A program made the translations under genes and the position numbers. The notes beneath the pieces were generated by a model. It was given only the letters and a program-made list of their open reading frames with translations, did no database searches and was not told the origin of the DNA. 64,000 nucleotides of DNA, taken from contig JADNRZ010000008.1 in NCBI GenBank assembly GCA_015501605.1, forward strand, positions 310,001 through 374,000, in the 5' to 3' direction. The DNA comes from Panaeolus papilionaceus. Lineage: Eukaryota > Basidiomycota > Agaricomycetes > Agaricales. Below, in pieces: positions 1 through 11,245 of this stretch. Every line of letters begins with the position of its first letter. Positions within the stretch are counted from its first letter, which is position 1.

Positions 1-1420
1 TGCCGAGGTAACGACCTAGCAAAATGTAAGGAAATGAGAAGAAAAGCCATAGGTAGTTATAACATACGACGGCATTGACTATGGATGGAAGAGCCTAAAG
101 AAAGCCACTCAATGAGACGAAGGAGATCCAGTAATACCTGTTCTTACCTTTGATCCAAGTCTATCAAGAGCAATTACAAATGGACTGTGAGCGACGGTTC
201 CCGTTCCCAGTCTAAGATGTTCATCATCGGCAGGTACCAGCAAAGAGATTACAAAAACAGAGGCGACGTAGAACACTAAAATTCGCCAAAAGGTTTGTTT
301 GAGAGCAGTGGGTATAGTCCTCCTTGGGTTTTTTGTTTCAGCTCCAGCTATTGCAACAACTTGAACATTTCCGAAAGCGAAGGCAGCAAAGAGCATTGTT
401 GCCCAAAAGCCGAGGAATTTCCCAGTTATTCCTTTGACAATGTGCTCACTGAACAGTGGGTAAGGATCACTCCAATACCGGAGCCCTATTCTTTCCTGAC
501 CGACAAAACCCAGATCAAGGAGCACTCCTGCGACAATAAAGCATATAATGAGGGCGATCTTGCAAGGATTTCAGACAACACATTCCAGTAAGCAGAGAAC
601 GACAGACCTTGCAAATAGCAAAATAAAATTCGAACTCCCCGTATATCTGCACAGGAGAGAAATTTATAATAGCTATAACGACTAGAAAGATGCTGAAAAG
701 AATTTCAGAAGTATTTCGCAGTTATCAATAAGAGGAAGACACACGTTATAGGTATAGCTTGGTTCATATTGGGAAACCAGTAGCCCAATAGCACCGTTGC
801 AGCGGTGATTTCAGTGGGCATTGTGATCGCCATTGCATACCAGAAATTCCACCTAAAAATGATGAGTTCCAACAAGCAAAAATATCGAAAGTATGTACCC
901 AATTGCGATGCCCATACTTTTGTCAAACCATAGCGTCGCGTGTCGTACAAAACCGCCTCCTGCAGGTTTGAACGCGGACATTTCTGCTGAAATGAATGCT
1001 ACAGAACTATAGGTATGAGGAGTATCATATTGTGAAAGAAGTTGCACCTACCAATCGAAGCCGTCACTGTTCCCATCTACACCGCTTGGTTAACACCTTT
1101 CAAACGTACAGCGTGTTGGAACATACCACTGCAAAAGCAAGAACACATCCCAGAGGGCCTGATTGAGCGAGAGCTCTTCCACTGGACAAAAAGAGGCCCG
1201 TGCCGATCGTTCCAGCAAGCGCTATCATGGAAATGCTGCAAACGCAGATTGTTGGCATAGCTAACTATACCACTGACAACACTTACTGTCGCGTTTGCAG
1301 TGCTCGTTTCGTGCCGCCATCTCCTTCATCCTCGTGTAAATCTTGTGGGGCACTTTCACAAAGTACATCGTAGTTATGTCCAACGGGACTTGTGGGCAAT
1401 GACTGATATTGTGAAGGCAT
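1..1420 (-). CDS. Amino acid permease (YAT/APC family), 3' part outside window
   Basis: This is a plasma-membrane amino acid transporter of the fungal YAT branch of the APC superfamily; the substrate cannot be told. I start it at the ATG at 1420, which gives a 45-residue hydrophilic tail. A 51-base intron (GTAAGT...TTTGCAG) then joins to the family signature of the first membrane helix, ISMIALAGTIGTGLFLSSG. Further exons read WASQLGT/FRYFCLLELIIF, then EHIVKGITGKFLGFWATMLF and the diagnostic AGAETKNPRRTIPTALKQTF. The last exon visible before the edge reads ALPSIVNAV, then a 50-base intron and VVTSA, matching the family's helix-7/8 region. The gene continues left of base 1. At least five introns fall in the visible part. 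Family assignment is firm; exact exon limits are inferred. Confidence 0.85.
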
Positions 1421-1731
1421 TGCAAGTTGGTTGTACTAGTTTAATAAGGGTAGACATTGTTAGCAACATACCCACTCCTGCCAATAACAAGCGATGTGAT
1501 GTTCCTGGGTCGAGAGTACCTTAAATCGGGAATTCAATAGATCTACGTCATTTTGATTTTGATTTTGATTTTGCGACATCTTGCACCATTCTGGTGACAG
1601 ATGAGTCCTCGCACAAAAACCACTTATTTATTCAGGTTCAAACCTTGTACTTGATTACTTACTTTTACACTTTACTATGTTAATATAAAACAATACTCAC
1701 ACTTCTTATCCCACATCCCCCAGTTTTTACG
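1421..1731. promoter_or_regulatory. Divergent intergenic region between permease and bZIP gene
   Basis: This is the short divergent spacer between the permease start (1420, minus) and the bZIP start (1732, plus). It contains a GATTTT hexamer repeated about four times (1550-1573) and AT-rich sequence with a TTAATATAAAA stretch near 1680, which could serve as a TATA-like element for the bZIP gene. No coding potential seen. Confidence 0.4.
1550..1573. repeat. GATTTT hexanucleotide microsatellite
   Basis: Four near-perfect tandem copies of GATTTT lie in the spacer between two divergent genes. It is a simple repeat with no evident function. Confidence 0.8.
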
Positions 1732-2449
1732 ATGACCAGAGGACGCAAGAAAGATCTTACTATACCTCCGACTCGGAGTCTTGTTCAGCAACGAGATTAT
1801 AGAGCTCGGAAGGCTCACTATATCAACACTCTTGAAGAACGCTGTAGAAAAGTTGAAGAAGAAAACGCGAGATTGAAAGAAGAACTACGAGAGGCTAAAG
1901 CCCTCATAGCAAATCCTGCACTTCTACTCCCAGAAACAGTAAGTCTTTCGAGCTGTGCAGTAAATTCAGTCGACTGAGGATGATCGCCATATATAGGCAG
2001 AAGCGTCTGCAGAGCTGATGCACCACTTGGCCTTAGCGAGCGCGTCCCTTTCCAAATTCCAGCAGCTTGCATTCTCATCCAAGGTCGGAGAGCAGCCACA
2101 ACACACACGACTGCCCCCTATATCTACCGTTTTAAATGGTCAATACTCTTCACCGCCAATATCTCTCCTTACGTCTTCGCAATCTGGTAATGGAAGTGTT
2201 GCAGACACTGATCATGAACCCACTGCGAATCGCAGGTCTCTGCACCCATACTTTACCAATGGTCCAAATTCAACAACCATTTTACATAGCCCTAGCAGTT
2301 ATAGTAGCCATAGCAGCCATAGGAGTCACAGTGAAGAGTCGGAATGCTGTGGCGGAATACTGGATTGCGAGCAGTTGTGCGCACCAAACGATTATGGACA
2401 GTCTTCATCAAGGGTTTCGGGTGTGAGGTCCACCTCTCATAGGCACTAG
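1732..2449 (+). CDS. Small bZIP transcription factor
   Basis: A nuclear DNA-binding protein of about 219 residues in two exons, 1732-1938 and 1997-2449, joined in phase 0 over a 58-base GTAAGT...ATAG intron. Residues about 18-32 form a basic region (QQRDYRARKAHYI) followed directly by a leucine-zipper coiled coil (NTLEERCRKVEEENARLKEE) to about residue 60. The rest is Ser/His/Pro-rich and low in complexity, with runs such as SSYSSHSSHRSHSEESE, typical of a disordered activation or regulatory tail. The core QRxYRxRK matches the Yap/Pap1-type basic region (QRxFRxRK), but the invariant Asn seven residues before the conserved Arg is not present. It may be a Yap-like stress regulator with altered site preference; this is inference. 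The zipper call is firm. Confidence 0.8.
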
Positions 2450-2576
2450 CGAGTTTCAAGTACACCATGGACAGTCTTTAGGGATATTTGTATTATTTAT
2501 ACATTTATACAGCTGAATAATATATGTTACACACAAAACATCGAACGCGACTAACACAGATAGCAATGCGAATGGA

Positions 2577-3813
2577 CTACGAAGTGATTTCGAAAGGATG
2601 TCGAACAAGTTCGTCATACAGATCTGCAGGAAGATCGCGAACAAGGGTAACGGCGATGCCGATGACGGAGTTTGCATCCAGTGGAGGGAAGGTGCGCAAT
2701 AGGCGCATGGGACTGAAGTACACATGTGCATGAGCATTGATTGAGATAAAGGTAGCATAAAAAGCATCACCTAGCGGACTTCATTACCTCATCTCGCATT
2801 AGCAGGAGTTGAGCAATCACACACAAGACATTCAAATGAACACCAAAAGCCAAGAGGAAATCCCATAATCGCAAGACTTGGTCAAGAGGTGGTGTGCACG
2901 CACAAAGGGTAAGGATGGCTTTCAAAGAGAATCAACGATCCAAGAATATAAACACTATGACACACACGACTTACAGGCAAATGCGTACAATTCAGCTGAT
3001 AGGTTCTTGGAGCGCAGATAGTCGAACAGTTCGGGATCAACAAACTTAAGGCATCTATCAAGGAGCTGAAACCGCGTTAATATTTCAATTGGGGACAATA
3101 GACGGTAAAGTACCTTTAACCCCCTATGAACCCCCTCTAATGTTGGTTGAACGTAAAGGGGACAGGCTTCCTCGATGAATTTTGCGAAGCAGAAGAAGGC
3201 CTCAAGTTCAGATGCCATCGTATAAAGGAATGGAGCAGCAAGCACGTTCATCCCCTGAACATACGTGAAACCCAACTGTTCCGTCTCTTGCCTTTCTACA
3301 TAACTTGTTTAATTAGAATTAATACTGAAGCGACAAACGTACCATGGCTCCGCCAAACGAACGCGTCCAACAGGCGAATTAACATATCTTCTCGCACACG
3401 TTCTTTGAACCCTTTATCTGTTGCCAGCGTCCTGTCGTTACAGTAAGAGGTTGTTCGCCAGTAGCAAGTGGAAACACACCGGAAAGTATCATTTCTGATT
3501 TTCTCTCGAACTTGGCATGGCCCACGAGCGACATAACGCAGATAGGTATCAGCAGGCAGCTCATTGACGCGTAGTAGAATTTTCCAGATACGCGGGCGTA
3601 GGGTGGGGTCCTATAGGTTGCGTTGGCATTGGTGTCATTGAAATATATATTGAAACAAGTGCTTACCACTTCAGAAGGTATGCCATCCACGAGAATCAAT
3701 CTCCTCAATTTCTTGGTTCCATCATCAACTTCTCCGGACCTACGCGATTTCGATGCACTTCTTGGTTGAGCTAGGAACTTTCGATAATAATCAGCTGATT
3801 CTTGGGCAGACAT
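2577..3813 (-). CDS. BUB2: TBC-domain Rab GAP, Bub2/Cdc16 mitotic checkpoint type
   Basis: The two-component GAP that, with Byr4/Bfa1, keeps the mitotic-exit/septation GTPase (Tem1/Spg1) inactive at the spindle pole body. The start at 3813 gives MSAQESADYYRKFL. After an intron the next exon reads LRPRIWKILLRVNELPAD, then TLATDKGFKERVREDML, then the core TBC block with YVQGMNVLAAPFLY, SELEAFFCFAKFIEEACPLY and GVHRGLKVL. It continues with DPELFDYLRSKNLSAELYAF, TLCACTPPLDQVLRLWDFLL and the end ...ADLYDELVRHPFEITS with the stop at 2577-2579. This order and wording are characteristic of Bub2/Cdc16 rather than other TBC proteins. At least five introns are inferred. The opposite-strand frames are shadows. 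Confidence 0.88.
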
Positions 3814-4070
3814 TGATTTACAGTTGAAATGGCGCCCGGGTTTCGTTACATGAACAAAAAAAACGAGAATATGGGCGTGGAGGATGAGGACAAGCTGAGT
3901 GCATCCGAGTCCAGCGAAGGCCACGCCATTTCAATGCTTGCCTGATTTGGACCAAAGCTGGCAAACGCTCCTAACTCAACCACGACTACATAAACCACTC
4001 GCTATTATTATCTGGTGCAAGTAATAACGTAGATTGACCATATTGTCGACAGCAACTTGCTCGACTTGCG

Positions 4071-7000
4071 ATGGATGTACCTTACCATTCATCCGGCGCG
4101 ATTGGTCGCGCTCACTACAGCATTGTTCGGAAAGTGGAAACCTCAGATTCAGTGCACATTGCAGACCAACACATAATCTTGGAAATAGAATCCATTAAAT
4201 CTCAGCTGGCTCAGTCTAGGCTTGATATTGTATGATTTGGCTTGTAATACTCGCTGCGCTGACTGACACCCCATCTCCAGGCCAAATGCAAAGAATGCCT
4301 TCTCATTCTGCTCTACTGCTCCTTAACATGCTCCACGGGCGTATTGCCATCAACAGCATTCAACTTTGCCTTCTTTCCGGCAATAAACCTAGCGGAAAGA
4401 GGAAGGACACTAGATGATAAACGTATAGGTAGCGAGACTATTTGCTCTCTGCTTAGAAGACCCTCACAATCATTGCAGGATACCGATTTTGCATAGAGTT
4501 AATGCCTCTCGAACACGAAGCGGGATTGATGCTGGTTAATACGCTAAGAAAGGTGCATATTATGAGTTTAGCCCTCGTAAATGGAACCTCAGATTTGATG
4601 CAGGACTTGGAAAGTGACGAAATACCGTACATTTGTCTGGCACTCGACAGTCTCCTCGCTTTACCAACGGAACATATGATTGCTGCTGTACAGGATCGTC
4701 TAAGTCAACTAATAGACCATGATTCGTATGTATATGCAGTGATATTGGGCGTAAATCGAACTAACCCTTGAATAGCCCACTTGTTCGTCGGCGTACCATC
4801 CTCGCATTTCGCTCACTAGGGGCACAAAATCCCATGGTGCTGGAACGAATAAAAAATGTTGTTCTTCTCAGCCTACATGACGATGACGAGGCCGTCAGTC
4901 ATGCAACACTCGCCCTTCTGAGCCAATCAGTGAGTTGACCGCGAATAATCCATGATGCTCGTTTCATGTCGTGGCACAGGATGTTGTAGACCGAGTAAAA
5001 TTCCAGCAGGCAGTCAAGGAAGTGCTATCCAATAAAATTGCTCCTCTAAACCTGAAGAACCTGGAAGCAGCATCTAGCATTATGCCGTATTTAAAGATTG
5101 TGAGGTGGTTACCATTTTCTGAAAATCTGTCATGCAAACTAATCCAGATCGAATTCCTGTAGCCCGATTGACGAGTATATTCCGTTACTCTTCAAAATTC
5201 TGCGTCAATGCGCAAAGAGATACGAAAACGATACAGCGAGGGCGTTGGTAGTTGATGTATTCCGCCTTTTGTCATCGTTGGGTCCAGAGTCATATAGCAA
5301 CGCCGAACGTGAACAAAAGGTATCGACCGTCCGCGCCATAAGGGCGTTTTTAAAATCGCCCAAACCAGACGACGTGTATATCTTTTTTGCGGCGCTGGAG
5401 TGCGTGCCTGTTGCTGCATGGGCAGGAACAGACGCTGATCATCCTGCAGTGCTTGCTGAGGATGAGTTCCAGCGGATCCTTGAATTTCTAAACCACTCGG
5501 ACCCTATCATTAGGACCAAGGTATGCACCCATATTCTTTTTCTTGATTCTATACTTACCAGCAATCCAGGTCATGAAGGTCATTTTCCAAGTCGATCCCA
5601 ACGTGTTGGATACTCATATTGCTCTCCTTCACGAGGCTATGACAAATCCCAACAATGTCCTTGATCTACCTTGTTGTCTTCAGGTTTTGGAAGCTTTGCG
5701 TATAAGGTACGCGAAAGACGGCTCCAAATATGCAGAAAAGACCCTAGAAGTGCTTCAAGAAACGTCTCGAACTTCGACGCCTAATCAGGTTTTTGAAGCC
5801 ATCGTGGACTGCATATTGAGGGACGAAAGCCTTACTTGTGAGTGATAATGAATTTGTTTTCAGGCCATGATCTTGACCTATTGAAGCCCGTCAGGAGTTT
5901 GGTCGTGCATTTGCAAGAATCTTTCTGTTGTCCCTCAGCGACAGCAGCCCACAACCTGGACCTACTACGTTGGTTATTGCCTCAGCCCTGGCTGTTGAAT
6001 TTGCACCAGTTTTGGGAGTAGCGTCTGCCCTTAGTCTTTTATCCACCTTCGGCGCGCGCTTGTCTGTGTACATTGGTCAGTCTTGAGTTTGACTGCCCTA
6101 CTCTTCTTGCATCTAATCAATGACATGCAGCACCTGTGCAAGAGCCCTGTATACTTGCCATGATTCGGCTATGTGCAGAAGTTGATGAAGTTCCCCAGAC
6201 CACGACAGACTTTGTGACAGCCCTCATAGAGAAGGCTACACGGTCTGTTCGTAAGGTGCGTCGAATTTTCAGTGCTATATACTCGAGCCAATATACAAAC
6301 TAATATTCCCCTTTTTTCCAGTATTGCAGGCTCTTCTTAGAGTTCAGTAAGGACAGAACCGCGCTTCAAGAGGTTATTCGCAGTTGTCAGTCGTCATCTG
6401 TAGGAAATCGTTTCTTTCTTTCAAAGTCACAAGTTATGTTCTGAAATTTTTAGCTACCCGATTTCTTGGTGGCCTTGAGTCTGTATAGGATAAAGATGAG
6501 GCATCTTGCGTCCAGCGAACGGTCACAGGCGTCATCTCCAGTGTCGAGACACTCTCAGGACCAAGTCCGGTCTGGGACTTCATCTAGGACTCCATCTCGA
6601 CTGAGGTTTTCAACGAACGACGTCTCTTCAGAAATTAACTTGCAGGTAGGTTACATCTTTGTTCACCCTTTCGATGCAACACTAAATCCGCTCTTGGACA
6701 GGCGTCTCGACTGGACCTCATCAGCTTAGAGTCTCCGTTCCATACTGAAGATCAGTCTGACGTCAACTTTGGAGAAACATGGGACAAACTGGGTGCTGAG
6801 CTCGAAGTAAGGGGATGGTCTATGGCGCCTGTGGGCGAAATTGTCGACAAAATTCGTGCCTTAACCGATCATGAGGTGAAATTGGTCCATTCGGATTTGT
6901 CACCCTTTGCAGGTCAGTTGAATCAAGACTGTGCGTGGCCTAATAGCTTATACCTCTGCCTTATTCAGGTGAACTCAAGCTGGTCATTACACCTTCGTCG

Positions 7001-7126
7001 AATACCGGGCTATTGGCATTAAGGCTACGACAAGCGGACGACGATACTTGTCTTTACAGAATACGTTCCGACGAGGGTGTGGCTGCAACGAAGCAACTCA
7101 TTACACAACTTGTGTCCCCATCCTGA
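4071..7126 (+). CDS. Large adaptin, AP-4 epsilon-like (ARM-repeat clathrin-adaptor family)
   Basis: A cytosolic vesicle-coat adaptor subunit made of ARM/HEAT repeats. The start ATG at 4071 opens MDVPYHSSGAIGRAHYSIVR; the first intron (GTATGA...CTCCAG) is in phase 0. The second exon gives KCKECLLILLYC and LAERGRTLDDKRIG. After splicing the sequence reads AGLMLVNTLRKDLMQDLES, then LPTEHMIAAVQDRLSQLIDH, VRRRTILAFRSLGAQNPMV and, later, LNHSDPIIRTKVMKVIFQVD. These align best, from memory, with AP-4 epsilon blocks (KEC..RLIYC, KRVGYLA, LLVNT..KDL, EMIPAVLP, HPDPIIK). The C-terminal part is divergent and ends GELKLVITPSSNTGLLALRL...LVSPS at 7126. About ten introns. It could instead be a derived AP-1 gamma or AP-2 alpha; epsilon is the best fit. 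Confidence 0.65.
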
Positions 7127-7194
7127 TCACAACGGTTCATCCAACTTAGTTACAAATAAATTATATCGCGGGAGTAACTATATAAACAATCAAC

Positions 7195-8591
7195 CTATTC
7201 TGTCCGTCTTGAGTTGAGGATATCCAAAACTCTAGGGATAACATCAACGTGCACATTTGCACCCCATAAAACGTCTAAATGCTCGTAATTTTCCAGCACA
7301 TGGCAAGTAACGTCAGCTGGTAAATGTTCCAAAACCACGCTCTTTTCAAAGAGACAGTCCCGGTCACCATGTATTAATGTAATGGGGATCGTTATTTTCT
7401 CTGTTGGGTATCGGATGACTGGAGCAGAAGGATCGTCCTGGAATTTACTGAAAACGGTATTTCCCATAATTTGGCCCCAGTGCACAATGGTCTTGACAGA
7501 ACAGCTGCAGTAAATGTGGCTGTAGGATGCGATCTTTTGTAGAGGACTGAAGTTGTGGTTGTCGTATCCCAGTAGTGGTTTCAGGGCCCGATCAACGATC
7601 TCTGTAACAAGAAATGTCGGTAAATTGGCTTGCAAGAAAGCAATCCAAGTACACATGGCTTTTCGGCCAAAAATCTGGTACACGATATTTGGACTAAAAG
7701 GGTTCGCACATCAGAATAAATCCAATTTGTAAAATGAGAGACCAACTTCTTCTTCACAATCGAGTCCAAACGAGGTGACGGGTAGCCAGCAGGCCGCATG
7801 ATAGGCGCCAGTGCAATGAACATATTCAGACTTTGGCTTAGAGTTGAATTGACGCTAAGCGCCCCAAATCCTTGTGCGCTGCCTTGACTAAATCCGATGT
7901 AGCTTATCTTTGAGCTGCCAGTTTGTTTGATGATGAAGGAAATGGAATTGGGAATATCATATTGAACAAAATCATCAATGCAATAATCCTGATTGGAAGA
8001 AATGTCAGCGCGTGTTTTGCGAATATGTCGAAAGAAATAACGATACCCAGAAATCGGACGCTTCGCAGGACTTGCTTGTGTGCCCTCTCGAATATTTGTT
8101 CCCCCTGAGCAAGAATTAATGGCACTCGTTGGCAGGGTTGTGTGCATAGACACGTACCTGTTATTCCCAAGCCAAATGTCGTAGCCGGACTCGAGCAAGA
8201 CAAGAGGTAAACACTTTTCAGGAGCAGTAACGCTCATGAAAAGCTCACTGTTGGTAAGGAGACCATGCTGAAGATAGACTACCGGTCTTCCTTTCAACGA
8301 CTCCGGACCTGATGCGCCCTTGGGCAGTAAACGATGCAAAGTGAGTATGTAGCCGTCCTCCGTCGTCACTTGATGTTCCTCGTGGCTGTAACCAAAGATA
8401 GAACAAAAGGCTTGCATATTTTTAGCTTTGCGTATTTTATTCGCAATTTCTACTTCCGGGTTGGCCGCTGGCACCTTTGCTGACGGTCTAAACAGCATAA
8501 CATAGAAAGACACAAAAGCCAGTACGCTTGTTGATAGCAGATAAGGAAGGACATAGCCTGTATGGTTGAGGAAGCCGATCCTAAAAGCCAT
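7195..8591 (-). CDS. Steryl ester hydrolase / acid lipase-like alpha/beta hydrolase
   Basis: A membrane-anchored lipase of the fungal Tgl1/Yeh and animal lysosomal acid lipase group, which hydrolyses steryl esters or triglycerides. Starting at 8591 (MAFRIGF; another ATG lies six bases upstream), a hydrophobic segment VLAFVSFYVMLF near residues 25-36 anchors the protein. The N-terminal lipase signature HEEHQVTTEDGYILTLHRL follows, then the oxyanion motif LQHGLLTNSELF and DIWLGNNR. A 53-base intron leads to NKYSRGHTS, and a second intron to DYCIDDFVQYD. The nucleophile elbow is GFSQGSA, the acid lies in LIHGDRDCLF, and the catalytic His in ENYEHLDVLWG. The stop is at 7195-7197. The triad is complete, so the enzyme should be active. 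It shares a divergent promoter region with the secreted protein gene at 9053. Confidence 0.85.
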
Positions 8592-8597
8592 AACCAA

Positions 8598-9052
8598 GTT
8601 CAGAAAGTTCTAATGTAAGCTCATTTAATTATGGTCAGATTTCAGGTCACGCTAAGCAGGGCTCTGACATCTCCTTTTGTGCTTCGAGGTCGTGGCAATG
8701 GAATTATTTGTCCCTTGTTTTAAATTGTTTGTCTTTCTGGCTTAGACAAATAAAAAGAACAATGAGCGCGTCAATATTACCACGCCCCTGACAACGCAAG
8801 AACAATGGCAATCGCATATTGTTATTTTATTCTGGAAGAGTATATAAGGTCTCCTCAATGGCCAAGCAGGCCTTCTCCTCATCCTGCTCATCGCAGCCAC
8901 TCGTGTTCTATTTTCCATTTTCTTTTCTTTTTTTTAAATCTTATCATCTTCACCAGGCCGGGAGCCTTCGATTCAACGACCTCCTTGACGCGACACGACA
9001 ATCCTTCTAGTTCATTTAGATTATACAATCTCCGACTTTTATTCATTGAACC
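8598..9052 (+). promoter_or_regulatory. Divergent promoter region, with TATA box for the secreted-protein gene
   Basis: This spacer separates the lipase start (minus) from the secreted-protein start at 9053. A clear TATATAAGG lies at 8841-8849, about 205 bases before the ATG, followed by a pyrimidine-rich stretch (about 8905-8940). CT-rich leaders are common just before transcription starts of strongly expressed fungal genes. No ORF here is convincing. Confidence 0.5.
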
Positions 9053-10296
9053 ATGCCTTTTTTTAAGTCACTCTCCGCTCTTCTTCTGCTTGCCAGTCTC
9101 GCAGCTTCTGCCCCCACCCTGAATGTTCGCGATGCAGATCTTCAGAAACAAAATGGCGTTCTAGCACAACAGGCGAATGCACAGTTTGCCAAAATTAAGG
9201 CAACTGATGCATGCTCAGGCAAGTGTTGATTGTGATAAATCCCTTTTAATAATCCTGATCGATGATTGTATTATCAGATGAATTGCCGCAGGCATGTATC
9301 GAAGGTGCATTCGCCCAATGTGTTGGCGGTAAATGGGTCGTAACGCAGTGCGCGGTACCAACCAAGTGTTTCTCTCTTCCTTTGGTGAACTCCCCAGGAA
9401 ATAACATCGCTTGTGCTCTCCCGAGTGATGCATTATCCCGTTTCAAGGATTCTGGTGTGACCGGTGGACCCACTGGCACTGACAACGGAGACAACGCAGA
9501 CCAGGCTACCAACGGTGATGATAATGATGATGACTGTGACGATGGGGACGACACGGGTGCAAACCCAGATGACGATGATGCAGACTGTGATGATGATGAT
9601 ACCACGGGCGCTAATCCGGCCACCCCTACACCTCGCACCGTGATTCGTGCCACACCTTCGTCACCATCTACTGTTCAAGCACCACCCTCAGTTCAAGCCA
9701 CTCCTTCCGCGGGAGGTGGCTATGGGTCAGGATATGGAGACAACTACCGTCGCCAACTTCAGGTTTCGACGGCGCCGATTTTGACAACCCCATCTCCTAC
9801 AGTGGCCATCAGCTCCTCAGTTGCTGCTCCTTCTGCCACGGATATAATTGTCCTCCCAGCCAGCTTTACTACCCTCTCAACTAGCTCTTCCGTGATCACA
9901 CTAGCTCCTTCCGTTACTGCGACACCCACAGCTACTAGCAGTGGAGGACTTGTTACCCCTACAGTCGTTATTGGGACTGATGGAATTGTTACGGTCACCA
10001 TCGTCTCGACCGTTACAGTTACACCTACAGATTGCTCTGCTCAGCCTAGCAGCAGTATATTGTCGACCGGTACCCCCGTGCCGACTCCACCCTCCTCCAG
10101 TGGTGTTCTAGTCCCAAGCGTTTCTACCGGCCTTCCTTCTTCTGCGTCTTCTGTGGCACTCTCTTCTATCACCTTTACCTCAGCAAACCCTACAACCTCG
10201 AGCACTATTGCCCCCGTTGTAACACCTACTATCTCAGGGTTTGACAACTTTTCTGAGCTGTTGACAGCTAACACGACGCCCACTGCTGCAGTTTAA
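9053..10296 (+). CDS. Secreted Ser/Thr-rich protein with Cys-rich N-domain (CBM19-like) and Asp-rich linker
   Basis: A predicted secreted or cell-wall protein of 394 residues. Exon 1 (9053-9218) starts with a strong signal peptide (KSLSALLLLASLAASA, cleavage near residue 20). Exon 2 is 9278-10296, joined across an unusual GC-AG intron. Residues about 55-105 hold a six-Cys module reading ACIEGAFAQCVGGKWVVTQC and TKCFSLPL...NIACALPS. This spacing resembles chitin-binding CBM19 modules, which is an inference. Residues about 134-167 are an acidic tract with two copies of a DCDD-(x)2-5-TGANP unit. The remaining 220 residues are Ser/Thr/Pro/Val-rich, probably O-mannosylated. No clear GPI signal is seen, as the end is polar (TTPTAAV). 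No catalytic motif was recognised. The shadow ORFs on the other strand come from compositional bias. Confidence 0.75.
9512..9612 (+). repeat. In-frame Asp/Cys-rich low-complexity tandem repeat
   Basis: Within the secreted protein, GAT/GAC codons encode two consecutive units, each with a Cys flanked by acidic runs and ending in TGANP (DDDCDDGDDTGANP, then DDADCDDDDTTGANP). At the DNA level this is an imperfect duplication of about 45-48 bases. Confidence 0.6.
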
Positions 10297-11245
10297 ACAT
10301 TAACTCCTCGAGCAGGAGTCCTCGTTTCATGATTCATGGGACATTCATTTCATTTTGATTCTGCACACCTTGTAAATCACACACCTATTTGTATCACCTA
10401 CTAGTCTTTCTATCCCTTTGCGGAGAAGTACATTATTCACTCCTTTGTAACTATTACACGTTGACTGTTGCGCAGATGAATCCACTGTGCAAGTTCTGAA
10501 GCCTAATTTTAATGTCATGAAGAACGTGCAAGGACTGGTCTTCCATGTAGGCTGAAGATGCTAAATGGAGCAAAAGTAGCAACGTTGATATGATACTCAC
10601 TTGGGGCCACGGAGTCGGCGGACAAGTGTATGAACCTGGAAATAAAGATGGCAAAAAGTGATCATATCGTCAAAATGCTATTGGATGATGAAGACAGGTT
10701 GAATTGTATTGAGCACGTTTTAGTTTTGGAATCGGAGTTGTAGGATTGATCGTGTGAAATTAAATCTGCTTAGTCATGAAAATTGTTAGAATTTCAAGGC
10801 AGGATGGAGTGACGGACTGCCTTTGTTCGTCGCTTTGACATTCAAGCTCTTCCTTTCCTTGCTTCCTCCCACAATCTATGGTTTTTATTTTTTCGCGGTA
10901 AAGTCTTGATTTTTTATCTTGTTATTTCTTATATTCATGCTCTTATAGACTGGCACACGAGCAAATTATTCTGTTTGGACCCCTTGGACTCCTCGTTGAC
11001 ACAGACAGGCCCCCTTAGGACCTATTGCACACAACCCAACGTTGAAATCAACGATTAACATCTCAATCCACATACCTATGGGATAATTGCGCTGTTCTAC
11101 CGAACTCTGGTGTCGTTGTCCAGAAATCCCCACAGAGTTTATTGTCACTTCAAGGACACTTCGAAAGTCTCGCCAAATCTACACCTCAGTTCAACCAATT
11201 CCCATCCTTTTTTTGCAAATATTATCTAGAATATAACACACAAAA
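10297..11245. other. Intergenic region without recognisable gene
   Basis: This 950-base spacer lies between two plus-strand genes. It is AT- and pyrimidine-rich, with TTTCCTTGCTTCCTCC-like stretches near 10850. Only short, unsupported ORFs of 60-66 codons occur, and none shows a family signature. It presumably holds the 3' UTR of the secreted-protein gene and the promoter of the next gene. Confidence 0.5.
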
